Source: Chrysogorgia sp. JL179-B06 (lineage: Eukaryota > Cnidaria > Anthozoa > Scleralcyonacea > Chrysogorgiidae). From it: 64,000 nt of DNA. Of this stretch, positions 46,322-58,400 are shown piece after piece (positions within the stretch are counted from its first letter, which is position 1; each line of letters begins with the position of its first letter). Where the stretch lies: NCBI GenBank assembly GCA_035772405.1, contig JAYKKM010000048.1:4083501-4147500 (forward strand), given 5' to 3'. The translations under genes were made by a program, and so were the position numbers. Under the pieces are notes generated by a model. The model was given only the letters and a program-made list of their open reading frames with translations, did no database searches and had not been told where the DNA came from.

Positions 46322-46773
46322 TTAAAGGACATTGGCAACAAAAATTAAGTTTGTCTAATATGAAAGAACTCGTAAAATGATAGAGCAACATCTTTTACAA
46401 CTTTTCCGTATTTTACTTCGTTTTTGAAATATTTCAGTTTGTTTGATATGTAAATGAGATGGTCTCTGACGTCAGGTGTGGGGTAGAGATTTTCACTCAT
46501 TAAAATAGTACTTCCATCTTCAAATTTGTTCCACAAATTGACTTGAAAATATGCGTATAATAACTCCTCATGATAATGAACGTTGTAAACTTAGCAATCA
46601 CTGAGATATAAGACATATTTTAATGAGTGAAAATTCTCTACCCCAATCAAACAAACTGAAATATTTCAAAAACGAAGTAAAATACGGAAAAGTTGTAAAA
46701 AGGTGTTACTCTATCATTTTTACGAGTTCTTTCATATTAGACAAACTTAATTTTTGTTGCCAATGTCCTTTAA
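46322..46773. mobile_element. TTAA-flanked foldback element
   Basis: TTAA at both ends, inverted repeats starting AGGACATTGGCAACAAAAAT. Arms of about 155-185 bp enclose a spacer of about 110 bp. TTAA target duplication is the mark of piggyBac-type transposons. It shares the internal CAGTTTGTTTGATATG box with the element at 47341. Confidence 0.8.
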
Positions 46774-46869
46774 CGATTTTTTACAGTTTGATAAAATTAC
46801 TGTGTGAAATTACTATAAAAAGTTACTATACAAACTAAATGTTGCTATTAAATCATATATAGACGGTAC

Positions 46870-47160
46870 ATCCATAATAATAGAATCCCTTTTCCCCGTC
46901 CAGATAGTTGTAAAACATAAGTGGGCCCAGCCCAGACCCTCGAGGTACACCTTACTGTGGTGTTTTGTTTGAAGAGTGCGTATTCTTCACCACATCGGAC
47001 TGTAGACGATCCCGATCAGTAGGGTATGATGCATATCATGCTAGTACAGTTCCACCAAACCCTTATAACGATGTTTAAGCATTTCCAATAGAACAGTGTG
47101 GCCTATGGTATCAAACGCAGATGATCAGTCCAACAACATTAGCACTACTTATCACTGAAA
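46870..47160 (-). pseudogene. LINE reverse transcriptase core fragment
   Basis: Broken minus frames contain FDTIGHTVLLEMLKHRYKG, corresponding to the conserved S-x-A-F-D-T-I-D-H RT region, and further on a G-x-G-P-x-x-F stretch like the P-Q-G-S-x-L-G-P-L-L-F block. At least two stops or frameshifts. Confidence 0.65.
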
Positions 47161-47340
47161 ACACAGGATACTGCCTGTCTCTTGCGCTGTGAACGTGTCT
47201 ATAAACAGGCTGTATTTATGCAACGAGGTAATTTTCAAAAAGGTAATTCATTGTCTGGTAATTCATTGTACGTTTGATAAAAATGCCATGTTTGTAACAG
47301 GCCGATAGTTTAAAAATTCCTCTTTATAAAGAGTGAGTTT

Positions 47341-47800
47341 TTAAAGTGCACCTGACATCAAAATTTTGTATTGTCTTATTTGCAAGAACTTTTAAAATGA
47401 TAAAGTAACTTCTTTTGAAGATTTTCGTTTATTCGCTTTCTTTTTTAGATATATCAGTTTGTTTGATATGCAAATGTCCGGAATTTACGTCACACATGCA
47501 TAATGACTTATCAGAGAATGTTATATATCTTTGCGTTCATCAAATAAAAACACTAAAGTGTGAATAACACGTGTGCGTGTTTCTCCCACAACATCAAACT
47601 TCTCGATTTTAAAGGATTTCGTTTCTCCAATAAGTCATTATGCATGTGTGACGTAAATTCCGTACATTTGCATATCAAACAAACTGATATATCTCAAAAA
47701 GAAAGCGAAGAAACGAAAATCTTCAAAAGAAGTTACTTTATCATTTTAAAAGTTCTTCCAAATAAGACAATAAAACATTTTGATGTCAGGTGCACTTTAA
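47341..47800. mobile_element. TTAA-flanked foldback element, related family
   Basis: TTAA at both ends, inverted repeats starting AGTGCACCTGACATCAAAAT. Arms of about 165-175 bp contain GATATGCAAATGT. Confidence 0.8.
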
Positions 47801-48299
47801 TAGATGGACGAATAAGACCCTTTTAAAATACTCCTGCATGGGAAATACTCCTAAGGAAAAGGATGGATTGATAAAGTCTGTTATTGGGGTAACTAACACG
47901 TTAAGAGATTCCTTCAGCAGATGCGTAGGTACAGCATCTAGGGCACAGGACTACGAAGAGTGTTGCTTGAGTGTCACCAGTAAAGTTTTGAGATACAGTA
48001 ATAATCAGCTGATACCGACAGTTCCTTAACTGACACAGCTGAACTAGAGGTTCTATCTAGAGGTAACTGCATGAATCTTGGTTGGAAAATAACAACTAAA
48101 AGCCTCGGCTAGGGAACGTGAAGAATCGTGTGATGGCGGTAAAGGAATTGATTTAACTTGGAACATTCCCTAGATGATTGTTGCTTGTATAATTGATGAT
48201 GAGAACAAATAATCTCCAAACGTAACCTGGTGATATTAAAATCAGACGTAGTTTGATGCTACTCTGGCTTTAAAAAGTTTTTGAACGTAACTTAAAAGT
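47801..48299. other. No gene seen
   Basis: A 79-codon plus frame over 47790-48029 shows no domain. Probably the edge of a Penelope-like or LINE remnant. Confidence 0.4.
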
Positions 48300-48362
48300 T
48301 ACAATCCATGACCCAACATCTCGACACTCCAATCTAGTGTCTTCATCAGGGGCATGATCGTT
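48300..48362 (-). ncRNA. Degenerate hammerhead-like motif of Penelope-like type
   Basis: On the minus strand: CTGATGA, a 6-bp stem II GACACT/AGTGTC with a 7-nt loop, then GAGA where GAAA is required, then TGTTGGGTC. Flanks ACGATC and GATTGT can form an outer stem I. The change of one A in GAAA would be expected to kill cleavage. Confidence 0.45.
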
Positions 48363-48930
48363 GTAAAGTTAGGATCCCTATTTATACCCTCATAGAACCG
48401 ATGATGACGTTATCTATTAACAAGATGCAAATACATGTAAGCTTCTGGTAATAAACCACCGTCATTGCGATTCATGGTGGGTGGGTAGATGGGGCGTGGG
48501 CGCTATTGATACGCCAAGCCTCCAGACAACGTCTCTGATGGTACCGCGGATTAGTGGTAATAATTTTGGAATTTTCCCATGCAATCTCACAGTAGGTTAC
48601 GCACGCGTGCTCCCCAAAGCAGAATTTTCCTTTTTTGAAAAGAAAATAGATTTCTGACGGTGGTTAACTCGAAAGCTTTGCTCCTTTAACCACCGCACAC
48701 TTTACCTCTATAATCTGTTAAATCTATATGTTTAATTAATCTGTTATAATCTACATGTTTCTCCTTATTGTGCATGTATAGTAGGAAAGTAGCCTGTGTG
48801 CAGATGCTTGTATTTCCACTGAACAAATACGCCTGTATTCCAGTGCAAATACAAGCGTCTGCATGCAGACTACTTACAATATATACCGGTGTAAACCATT
48901 CTGTAGTAGTTATATAGTGTTTTCACCATT
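48363..48930. other. No gene; inverted repeat at 48783-48872
   Basis: AGTAGCCTGTGTGCAGATGC and, inverted, GCGTCTGCATGCAGACTACT form arms of about 33 bp. The rest is unassigned. Confidence 0.55.
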
Positions 48931-48934
48931 ATTT

Positions 48935-49014
48935 TTATTGTAGCTTCATTGTCCTAGCTATTAAATGTTTTCCATCAGGGACTTCGCAGGAGATACATGT
49001 ACGCCCAAGCGTAC
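48935..49014 (-). CDS. Possible C-terminal exon of the FBH1-like gene
   Basis: After an AAATAG acceptor the frame reads R-T-C-I-S-C-E-V-P-D-G, then A-R-T-M-K-L-Q-stop. This recalls the cysteine pair and T-M-K-K-L motif near the C-terminus of vertebrate FBH1. The phase (1) does not fit the phase-0 end of the exon at 49309, so a small exon is missing or this is wrong. Confidence 0.3.
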
Positions 49015-49308
49015 CTATTTTTAAAGTTTTATCATAGTAACAAACGTTATTTGATTAATGGATTATTTAATTAATAGCTTTGCACGGCGATCAAAAATTA
49101 AAAGCATTATTTACGGAAACATCATACATATTTTGTTTGTTTGGAGCGTTGGTCCTGTGAGATCCGGACAAGCAAGTTGTTAATATGACAACGTTATAAG
49201 AATCCAGTCGACGCGTAACAATTATTGCTATAAACAATGTTATCATAAAAACAATTCTTTGTTAATGAAAGAGAAAATAATTTTAAAAGGACATACCGTT
49301 TTCCTCAC

Positions 49309-49403
49309 CAAAATCCTATAAAGCAACATAGGCAACTGAAGTCGGTGTTTTGCTCGAGTAACTGCCACGTAAAGTAGATTTTTTTCATCGTTAGACATAT
49401 TAA
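49309..49403 (-). CDS. FBH1: FBH1-like exon with helicase motif VI
   Basis: Acceptor ATCATAG, donor GTGAGG. Encodes SNDEKNLLYVAVTRAKHRLQ; ends at phase 0 with Y-R-I-L. Confidence 0.92.
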
Positions 49404-52400
49404 CTATGATTGAATAGGAAATGACATTCAGTTATTAACGAACATAATAAAACAGAGTTTTACATAATAAAACAGAGCATAATAAAACAGAGTAGGACAT
49501 AATAAAAAAGAGCTTAACTTGAAAGATATTTGCACACTTTTATAATGAAAGCTGCTAAATTATGCTTTTAAATTATGCTTTTGCCAAGACAGATAACTTA
49601 CTAAGTTGATGCATAGGAACATCATCAAGAAAATCCTCTGCTAATCTCACGGTGTCAAATTCCAAACCTTTGGCCTTGTGCACAGTAGAAAATACGATTT
49701 CTGAAAAAATGACAGAAAACACAGAACTATTGTTATACAGAGTGGTACTGTAAGTGTTGGTGGCGAAAATTGTATGCCATGCGAAGGAAGTGCATGTATT
49801 TTTCACTTAGTAACTGTAATTTGTTGCTTTTAAATAAACAATTTTCTATTTAAGAAACCGTGTTTCCATACAATTATAGCAACACGAGTGGAAGTTTGGG
49901 CGGACAATAAATTTCCGAGAGAAGACAAGCACGAAGGGCGAGTGTTTCACCTACAATTTCGAGTTATCACAAACTGTTACGAGTGTTTCTATAACTGTAT
50001 GAGAATACGGAAAAATATTATCTATTTATTTTATAAATAAAATAGGTGTAAGAGACGTAGGAATAAGGTTTATTTATTAAAATCATGAAAATGTAAACTC
50101 TCCATACAATAAAATTCACTGTCAACTGTAAATGCGACTAAATTGTGATAACAAAAGCAATTCAATGACAAGAAATACATGAATGTTGTCTTAAAAGATT
50201 TCGTTTCAATTAAAAAATACACAGTTATAGAAACAATGCTTCTAGCCAATCAGAACACACATTTTCACTGTTGCAAATCATGCGGGCATTAACCTAAATT
50301 CCATCCTGTTAATTATGCTAAGAAAAAGTTTAATTGGTCCAATCAACGCTCCCCATGTTTTATAAGGAGCAGTGGAAGAAATAATAACCAATCTAAATCA
50401 AATGCGTTAAGTTTACTGAGTTCAATGTCAGAATTACCTGCTTGATCAATGTAAGGACAATTTTGCTTTGTAATTCTCTCAATATGCGATGCAATGTTGA
50501 TGTTATGAGTTTCTACAATCTAAAATTACATGATAAAATATAATTATTAAACGAAATTAAATAGGAAGATGAAATTACGAGAGTAGTTTCCTAAATTAGA
50601 GTACACTTTATGAGGGAACATATTATTCCAATTATGTAACCTATCAGGCCTTCAATTTAGTCAAGAGGGAGAAAGGAGAGGGGAGGAAGAAAAAGGTTAG
50701 ACCTCTCATCCATAAATCCATTCATTGGCTCGTATTGAGCATCTAGAATCTGGACGTTGCATAGATTGCATAACAAAAGCCCTTACGTCACACTACCTAT
50801 AATACCTCGTGTTTATTCGCCATATTGAACTGTACTGTCCATTCTATATGCACGTGACATCGATCCCTTTCGCTTGTTTTTCCGTTTCGTGAAGTGTCCT
50901 CGCGTAGTCTAACAACGCGGTCAGTGTAAGGGTCGGTGTACGGAAGGAATAACGGCGTAACTTCTTCTCTGTAGTTCCTAATTCTATCTGAACTTTGATT
51001 TCCTTTTCTTTGTGATCTCCGAACTCACAATATTTTGAAACGATCTGCAGGCGTGTGTGGAATTCATCAACTGTATCATGTTGTTCTTGCTTCAGATTTC
51101 TAAATTTGAATATCTCGAATGAGACGTTCTTTTTCGGTGTAAAATATCGTGTGAGAGCTTCGTAGTCTTTCTTGACATCAGCATATTCTCCCTTATCCGG
51201 AAGGGTTTCAAACAGATCATTTACCTCCTCTCCAACGTAACGTAGGAGCAGTGCTCGTTGGCGAGTTTCGTCTGTCATCTTCATGGCGGTCATCAGGTTA
51301 TTAAATTTTTTCAGATATTTCTCCCATCGTGTAGCTAAATTCGTCTGATCTCGTAAGTTAAACTCGGGAAATGTAGGAAGTCCAATATCCATGATTTTGT
51401 ACGCATGGGAAAACTGTTCAAAGTATGTTAAATTATTTTACCATTCTCGTCGCCATTATACCTCGTGTTTATTCGCCATATTGAACTGTACTGTCCATTC
51501 TATATACACGTGGCATATGTTCAATTGTCAATCAATATCTAAACATTATACTACCGTAATGAAAATTGGGAGTGTGTCTAACGAGAAGCCATCTTGAATC
51601 GAAAATCCAGAATTTATATTTAACGTTTCTGTCAAAAGGGAGTTCAAAGTAGCTTTCATAGTAGCAGCTCTCAAGTTTTTCTCACAAATAAGCACAAAGG
51701 AGGAACAAGACCACATCGAGAGCCTAGTAGTCGAAAGGAGAGACGTTCTCACAGTTTTGCCGACTGTCATATACTGACTGCTCCCTATAGATACTTCATA
51801 AGATGAAGTATTTCTTCATTTATAACCGAGAGTTTATCGGGTTGGCGACATTATCAAAGAGCGATATTTTTTGGGAATTATAGGTATTGCATTCACTTTT
51901 CCTTTTCCGGGTTGCAGTGGAGTGGATTGACGTTTTTGTCGTTTGGCCGTCGGAAGTCGGTTAGTAGGCGAATTTCCCTTACTGGTGAATGCAAAGACGG
52001 GGTAGTGAAATTTCCCTCTAAAGTTTACTAAACACCTTGCAGCAGTACACTATTTTACTAGCACATTTTTTTGCAAAGAAAGAGGATATAATCTTGCTTT
52101 ACAATAATAATAATTTTTTTATAATTTTTTTTAATTAATAATTCTCAATACAAACAACAACTCTGGAAGCACTACAACCTTCCCAGACAATCATTAACTA
52201 CGAAACAGAAAATGATTTTAATTGGCTAAAATTTTCAATGGGGCGTCACGTGTATGAAGGAGCCGAAGCGCAAAATCAAATGCTCTGTGACGCGCTTTCT
52301 TTCCCTCTTCCTGAAAACCAGATACTCAGGTTACCAATAACTTATTTTCCCTAACAATTTATCATTCAAAAATAGATAAATTTAAGCTATTCCTAATCAC

Positions 52401-55400
52401 AAAATTGGAATAAAATGTAGAAATAAAATCTATTAATTAGAATCTATATCCTTATATTTCCTTTGGTATAACTTACATGTATTTCAGGTAAAACATATTT
52501 CTTATATTTCATGTCAGCCATGAAACAGAATATTTGGTATTTCACTAGATTAAACTAGATGTTCTAAGGATTTATGGTAAAGGAAAATCTCGTGTATTAG
52601 AATATATACGTTTTAGGAGCACTCGAAATTTCACCATAATTTCACCATTTCGAAAGGCAGTGAGTTCCAATACAAAATACCGTGTCTATTTCTATTTAGT
52701 AGAAATTGACAGGTGACTATAGAGTTTCTCGTGCCGTGATTGGTCGAGATGGACGGCCTATTTTGTTATAGTCACCTCGCGCGAGGTGACTATAACATTT
52801 TCAGCGATTTAAAAATGGCGGCTTCTCGATTTGTCGATATTACGTACGAAAAATTGAGTAAAATTAAAGAAAATGCGGTTCAAAAACAAACTAACGAAGC
52901 AACTAAATATAGAGTTAAACGATTTCGAGGTAAGATATGAGAATTTTCCTAATTTCAGAGCTAAAACTCTAGTTTGAACAACAAACATTTAAGACAACAT
53001 TTGAAAGCTTATTAACATGATTGTTGAAGAGATGAACAAATGCTTTTCGATGTTTTACGACTTTGCCCGAAAAAAGACGGCAGTTTTTGCAAAAAAACAA
53101 GTTTGTTGTCAATCCGAGCTGCATTCTTGACCGTCATCCTCGGCTACGTACAACAAACAAATGTCAATCTGTGACAGAATTACTTAATATTCAGTGAGGC
53201 TAATAAAATACTAAGTTCCTACCTCGAGCTGCTCGTCAGTGAAGGAAAAATAGCGGTGATACGGTTCAGAAAGAAAACATTGACAGCCGTGAAACAATAC
53301 AAAAATTGTACAAGACAGAATCAATGCTGATACACAGAATTATCCCCGAGTTTTACTCGAAACAGCATGGTTCTGTATCTCCATCCATATCTACTTTGGA
53401 AATTGGGGACAGAGAATTAAACTAAAGTCTGCTGAAGAAGTCATTGCTTCACCTGGTAAAAACTACTTTGAGCTGGACAAAAGTGAAGCCGGCTTTGTAC
53501 TATTAAAACATTAATTAATAAAATATTAACAAGCAAAAACCAGTTTTGTCTGGATCTTTCAACAGTTGCTCTTTATATGTTAACCCAGTCTTTAACTCAG
53601 TCTTCCACTCTATAGTTCTGCTTGATCTGACAGCAAAATCGCTTTTTGTTAAGCACATTTTGGCCTCCACTTGCAAGAGCATGTTCGTATGTTGTTAGTT
53701 TAATATTCTGTTGAATGTTGATTACGTAAATCATGTGATCTCACGATGCCCGACTTCCGGAAATAACAAATAAAATAATTAAAACATTTTCCCTTGCTTT
53801 CTTTCAGTTGTTTCTCTCTGATAGTCACCTATGAATTTCTACTATTAACAATTATTCACCGAAGGCGAGGTGAATATCGGTGAATAAAAACCGAGACGAA
53901 GTCGAGGTTTTTATTCACCGATATTCACTGAGCCTGAGGTGAATAATTGTTTTAGTATAAATACACATTTTCCCACTCTTAGGAACAGCATTTCCTTCAA
54001 AAATACTAGTTTCTTGACTTTTTTCTCCTGTCGCTTTGACAAATCGGCTGGCGGCCATCTTGAAAAAACGCTGGAGGTGATTATCTAGAAATAATCCGAG
54101 GTAGCTCGACTAATCAGCGCACGTAATTTCTATAATCACCTAATGTATTTATACTAAAAAAATTAGTCGCCTCAGTGTCGGTGATTATCGCCGATAATCT
54201 TCACCGATATTCACCGATAATCACATCGACTTGAGTGACTAATTGTTAAATAGAATGCACCTGTTGTAAATCTTACAATTAACTTTACTAAAACGTTTTA
54301 TAGCAATACAGAACACAAAAGAAAAATCCAACTAGAAATACGTGTACGCAACAACCCCTCAATGTGAACACTTCTGTATTCCTGGGTTCTGTATTTAAAA
54401 CGGTTTTAATGTTTCTTCTTTAACGATCAGTGACCAGAGTTCAATTCGTCTACAGTTTTAAGTAATATAACTTCGGTGACCGGCCTGCTGTATTGGTTTC
54501 TTGCATCATCTCGTGCAGTAGGAAACTCCACCTTTCGAAGCTTTCCATCGGCGCTGTGGTGAACTTTAGTACGAGGTTAGGGTCCACTCGTCCCGCGGTA
54601 CTTCCTTGCATCGAAGGAGGACCAGATCACCCTCTGAGGTTCGGTTTGCCACTTTCGTCTAGGTTGTAGCGTGGGTAACCAAACGTTATTGGCTAGTTTG
54701 CCACTTTCGTCTAGGTTGTAGCGTAACCATAAGTTATTGGCTAGATACTGAACCTGCCGCCACTGTTTGGTGTGCAAATCATTTACTGAGGTCACCTGGG
54801 GTTACTTTGAGTGTGGACGTTTACTGTGTGAGTAGAGTCGAAGGAGTGAGGATATCTGGTATGGAAGGATCGTTAGACACTGCTAATAGAATTATGTTGT
54901 TAACTATTACTGTGACTTCCGCCATGAGAGTGGAAAGGCCTCGTGCGTAAACCTTCCGTGCCCTAGACCAGCGAGCATAGAATCCAGAATCTTTCTTGGA
55001 TCCCTATCATCCGTTCCCATATTTCACCTGCGTGTGAGATCTGCGTAGAGCTTTGATAAAACCTGAAGTATCCATTGACTCGATAAGCTCGATATGAATT
55101 GCTCTAATATTCATACAGGTGAAAATCACTGCCCTGCGCTTATTGTGAGCTCCTCCTCTGGTGCGTCGGGTCACTACCTGCCACGGTCCAAAGACATCGA
55201 AACTAACATTGCATCGAGGCATTTGACGTCATTACCAAATATCTCATATTGTAGATTTTTAATTAACTTGCTTAAGGGCCTTGATAATGTGTGTTGTTGT
55301 CAAGTCTGGTGTCTGACAGGTGGCTTTGCCGGGGAACTCGCTTTGTCGGAATTGTGCGAATATGACCAGTCTCGAAACTGCTTTGATTAGGTTCGACCAC

Positions 55401-58400
55401 TGTGAAAATCTCAGGAAGCAGCTGGATCCATGGATCCAAGGAGCCAGTGTACAGTCGTGATTTGTGTTTTTATCTCTGGACGTACTTCGGCCGGGTCCTT
55501 TGCACAAGATCCTTGGCTCGAGAAATCTACGTTCATGTCCGGTGGTGGGTGTTGGCTGCGGAGGAACTTTGGACCGGTGAGCTACATAGAATTTCCAAGA
55601 TCGATAGCCTTTACTGATCGGGTAGCTACAATCTTGGAAAATGTACATGGGCCTGGGAACGAGGTTGGGAAAATGTAGTGTAATTTTTTGTTTATCCTCC
55701 TCTCCCCTTTCAATGTTGATTTCTACACACAAAATTGAACCAAAAGTGGTTTCTTGCAATTAGGAACAACGTTGCACAGGGGGCGGGGATTTTTCTTGCT
55801 AAAGTGGTAAAAATATCTAATTCAAGTGTGGATGATTATTGAGGGCAGTGTAACAACAGGTTTTGTCCAAGATTGTAGGTCTGCAGGGTTGAGATACGTA
55901 GCACCATTGATCGGGTGAAGAGGACTTCCGTATCCGCTCCACTCGGTTGCTCACGTAGATGTAGTATCGTCGGGTTTCGTTGGTGATATAAAGTAACGGT
56001 AGGCGTGCCATCTGTTTTGGATATCTCAAGGGAGTTTATTAAGGACCGGTTTCATGTAGATGGGTTTATCGAGTATTCTATGCCCCTGGAGCCACCATTT
56101 TTTTTGGCACACTTTAGCTCTAGCAACAGATCTCCTAGTTCTCGCAGCTACGTGTTACATTCATAGCCAATCCTGGGAGAAATCACTTGCTTATTCAAGT
56201 GTACTTTTGTTATCACCGCATTGGAACGAAATCGCTCACCCAATTTCTTCCATACCTCGGCCACTCCCAGAAATGGATTCTGCATGTAAACACTGCGTAG
56301 CCGCTGGACCAGCACTTTTGATTTGTTAGTCCTGTACTCGATCATGAGTGATATTTGTTAGTTATGTACTCGATCATGAGTGATAACTCTTCACTTGGGG
56401 TAATGTCGACATTTCTCATCATGTTCTTTAACTGAAAAACATCCATACCTCTTTGTTCTATTGATATATCTGGAAATATCCATAACTGTTGCAAAACCTA
56501 TACCTTTTCTGAAAGCCCAATAAACCGGCTGTTACCAATGCTTTTGAATTTTCCGAACAAGACACATTATGCTAATATAAATTAGTATTAATTATCATAA
56601 ATGTGGTTAAAAAACGTTCATTTTTCTAGAAAAGGCCATCTTGCACGCCCGCGTAGCATCTTGAAAATTCAAAATGGCACCAATCGCAGAGTTGTTTATG
56701 AAATCAAATCAAATTTGGCGTGTGAGTGGATCTCATGTTCCTGGCGCTTGTCGAATTTCAATTTTTAATCTTGCGTTACCGTGTACCGTGTTTTTCGATT
56801 GACGACTTCGTGGGTCTTCTATGACCCATTTTGACTGGGCCGGTCAGGAAAGAGTTAAAGACTCTTTCCAGGTGTGATAATTTTCTGGTTTATTGTCAAA
56901 TTTCTCAAATTTGTTCGCTACGAGCTCTCTGAGAGCCATGAATTGGATATAGGAATTCATTGGTAGCTACAGGGTTTAGTGGCTGAGGCCGATCTTGGAT
57001 CTGGAGAGGAATGTGCTGTGTTGATCCCGGAACTTGATTGGATACGCCAGGAGGATCGTCTTGGTAGACGTGTGAGTCGGTACATTGGTTGTCGATGTAG
57101 TGTTACATTTGGTGGTAGGGTCTTTCTTGAGAAGATGAAGTTCTTCTTCATGCTCCATAAAGCCCAGTTCACCGTCGATTGAATTTGCTTTGGCAATGGC
57201 GATTGCTGGTACATCATCTACATTAGGCGTATGTTTTCCATCCGTGCCTCTTCGTCCATTTTTCTTTGAGCTAAGGCCAATTCTTCTTGGTGTGTGTTGG
57301 GCAAATGGGATTCGAGTAAAGAGCGCTTTAGTTGCATTTCTGCCTTTATTAAGGTAGCAGTGGTTTCGCCTCTGGCTTATATACTCGAACAGCAACAGAT
57401 TACATCGAGGAGGCGCGCGGCGAACCAGAGCCAGAGCGAAGTGACCCCGTTTCACCCAAGAGCTTTCTACGAATTGTCTACGATTTTTCATAATTTCTTC
57501 CAATATATCAAGCTCTTGTTGACATTGTGGAGTATTACGAAACGCAAGAAAGTCTAAAAGTGACAACCACACAACTTCATAATCATGAAAGTTCGAACGT
57601 ACCTTTGCTGTTGTAGATCGTAGCTGTTCCGGTGAATCATGGTTCTTCTTGAAGTTTCGATATAGCATTTAAAATATTCGCCCATGCTTTTTCCGATTTG
57701 GCTCGATCGGACTGTACTCGGTTTTCGATATATTTGGCAGAAGGCTTGGCGAGCCTTTTAGGACGAACTTGCTCGTTGACGTTGTCCGTTCTAGTGCTTG
57801 CGGCTAATTCGTCAATTTCAAGCACTGAGTTATTATCTTTCGGCTCCGATTGAATATTTCCTCGTACGGGAGATTCTTCAAAAGAAGATTGGCTTCTCTT
57901 TTCCTCGTACGGTGTTGGACGCTGTTAGAATATAATAGCCGACGTATAACCTTTCCTTTCATGATAAATCTATTTTTCTCGCACGATGGTGATGTCGAAT
58001 CAGTTCTCCTCGGTCAAACGTCCTCTTTAACGTCACATTATGTTTTATAAAGGTGATATTTTTCACATAGCACGTGTAGAAACACCAAGTGAAATATTTA
58101 TTGAGTAGTAGGGAATCAGGAGCCATGTTGTCTCTGATCCGATGATATATACCTAACAAACCTTAAAATGAACCTTCATCCTAAGTTCGAGTAACTAAAT
58201 GGACAGAGTATCTCAATGATGATCCGAAGAATATGGGTTTTATTCTCATTTGGAAATTGGAAATGTTTCGGAGTAATATCTATCAGGGCGATCTTTTCAG
58301 TCATAGATGATAATTATCAGTAATTTTGCAAGAGACAATATTTTGTTCAATATTTTTCTTTTTCGAAGTTTTGTAAAATGATTCAATTCATATATATATA

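Larger units (their letters stand above)
52697..53844 (+). mobile_element. TIR-bounded element with tyrosine-recombinase-like exons
   Basis: TAGTAGAAATTGACAGGTGA begins an inverted repeat of about 28 bp that returns at 53816-53844. A small palindrome TAGTCACCTCGCGCGAGGTG lies at 52774. Two coding-like pieces inside are described separately. The middle is AT-rich and non-coding, so the element is internally reduced. Confidence 0.6.

Noticed and set aside
51546..51770. 74-codon minus frame beside the gag ORF
   Set aside because: Not collinear with gag and not recognisable; probably chance.
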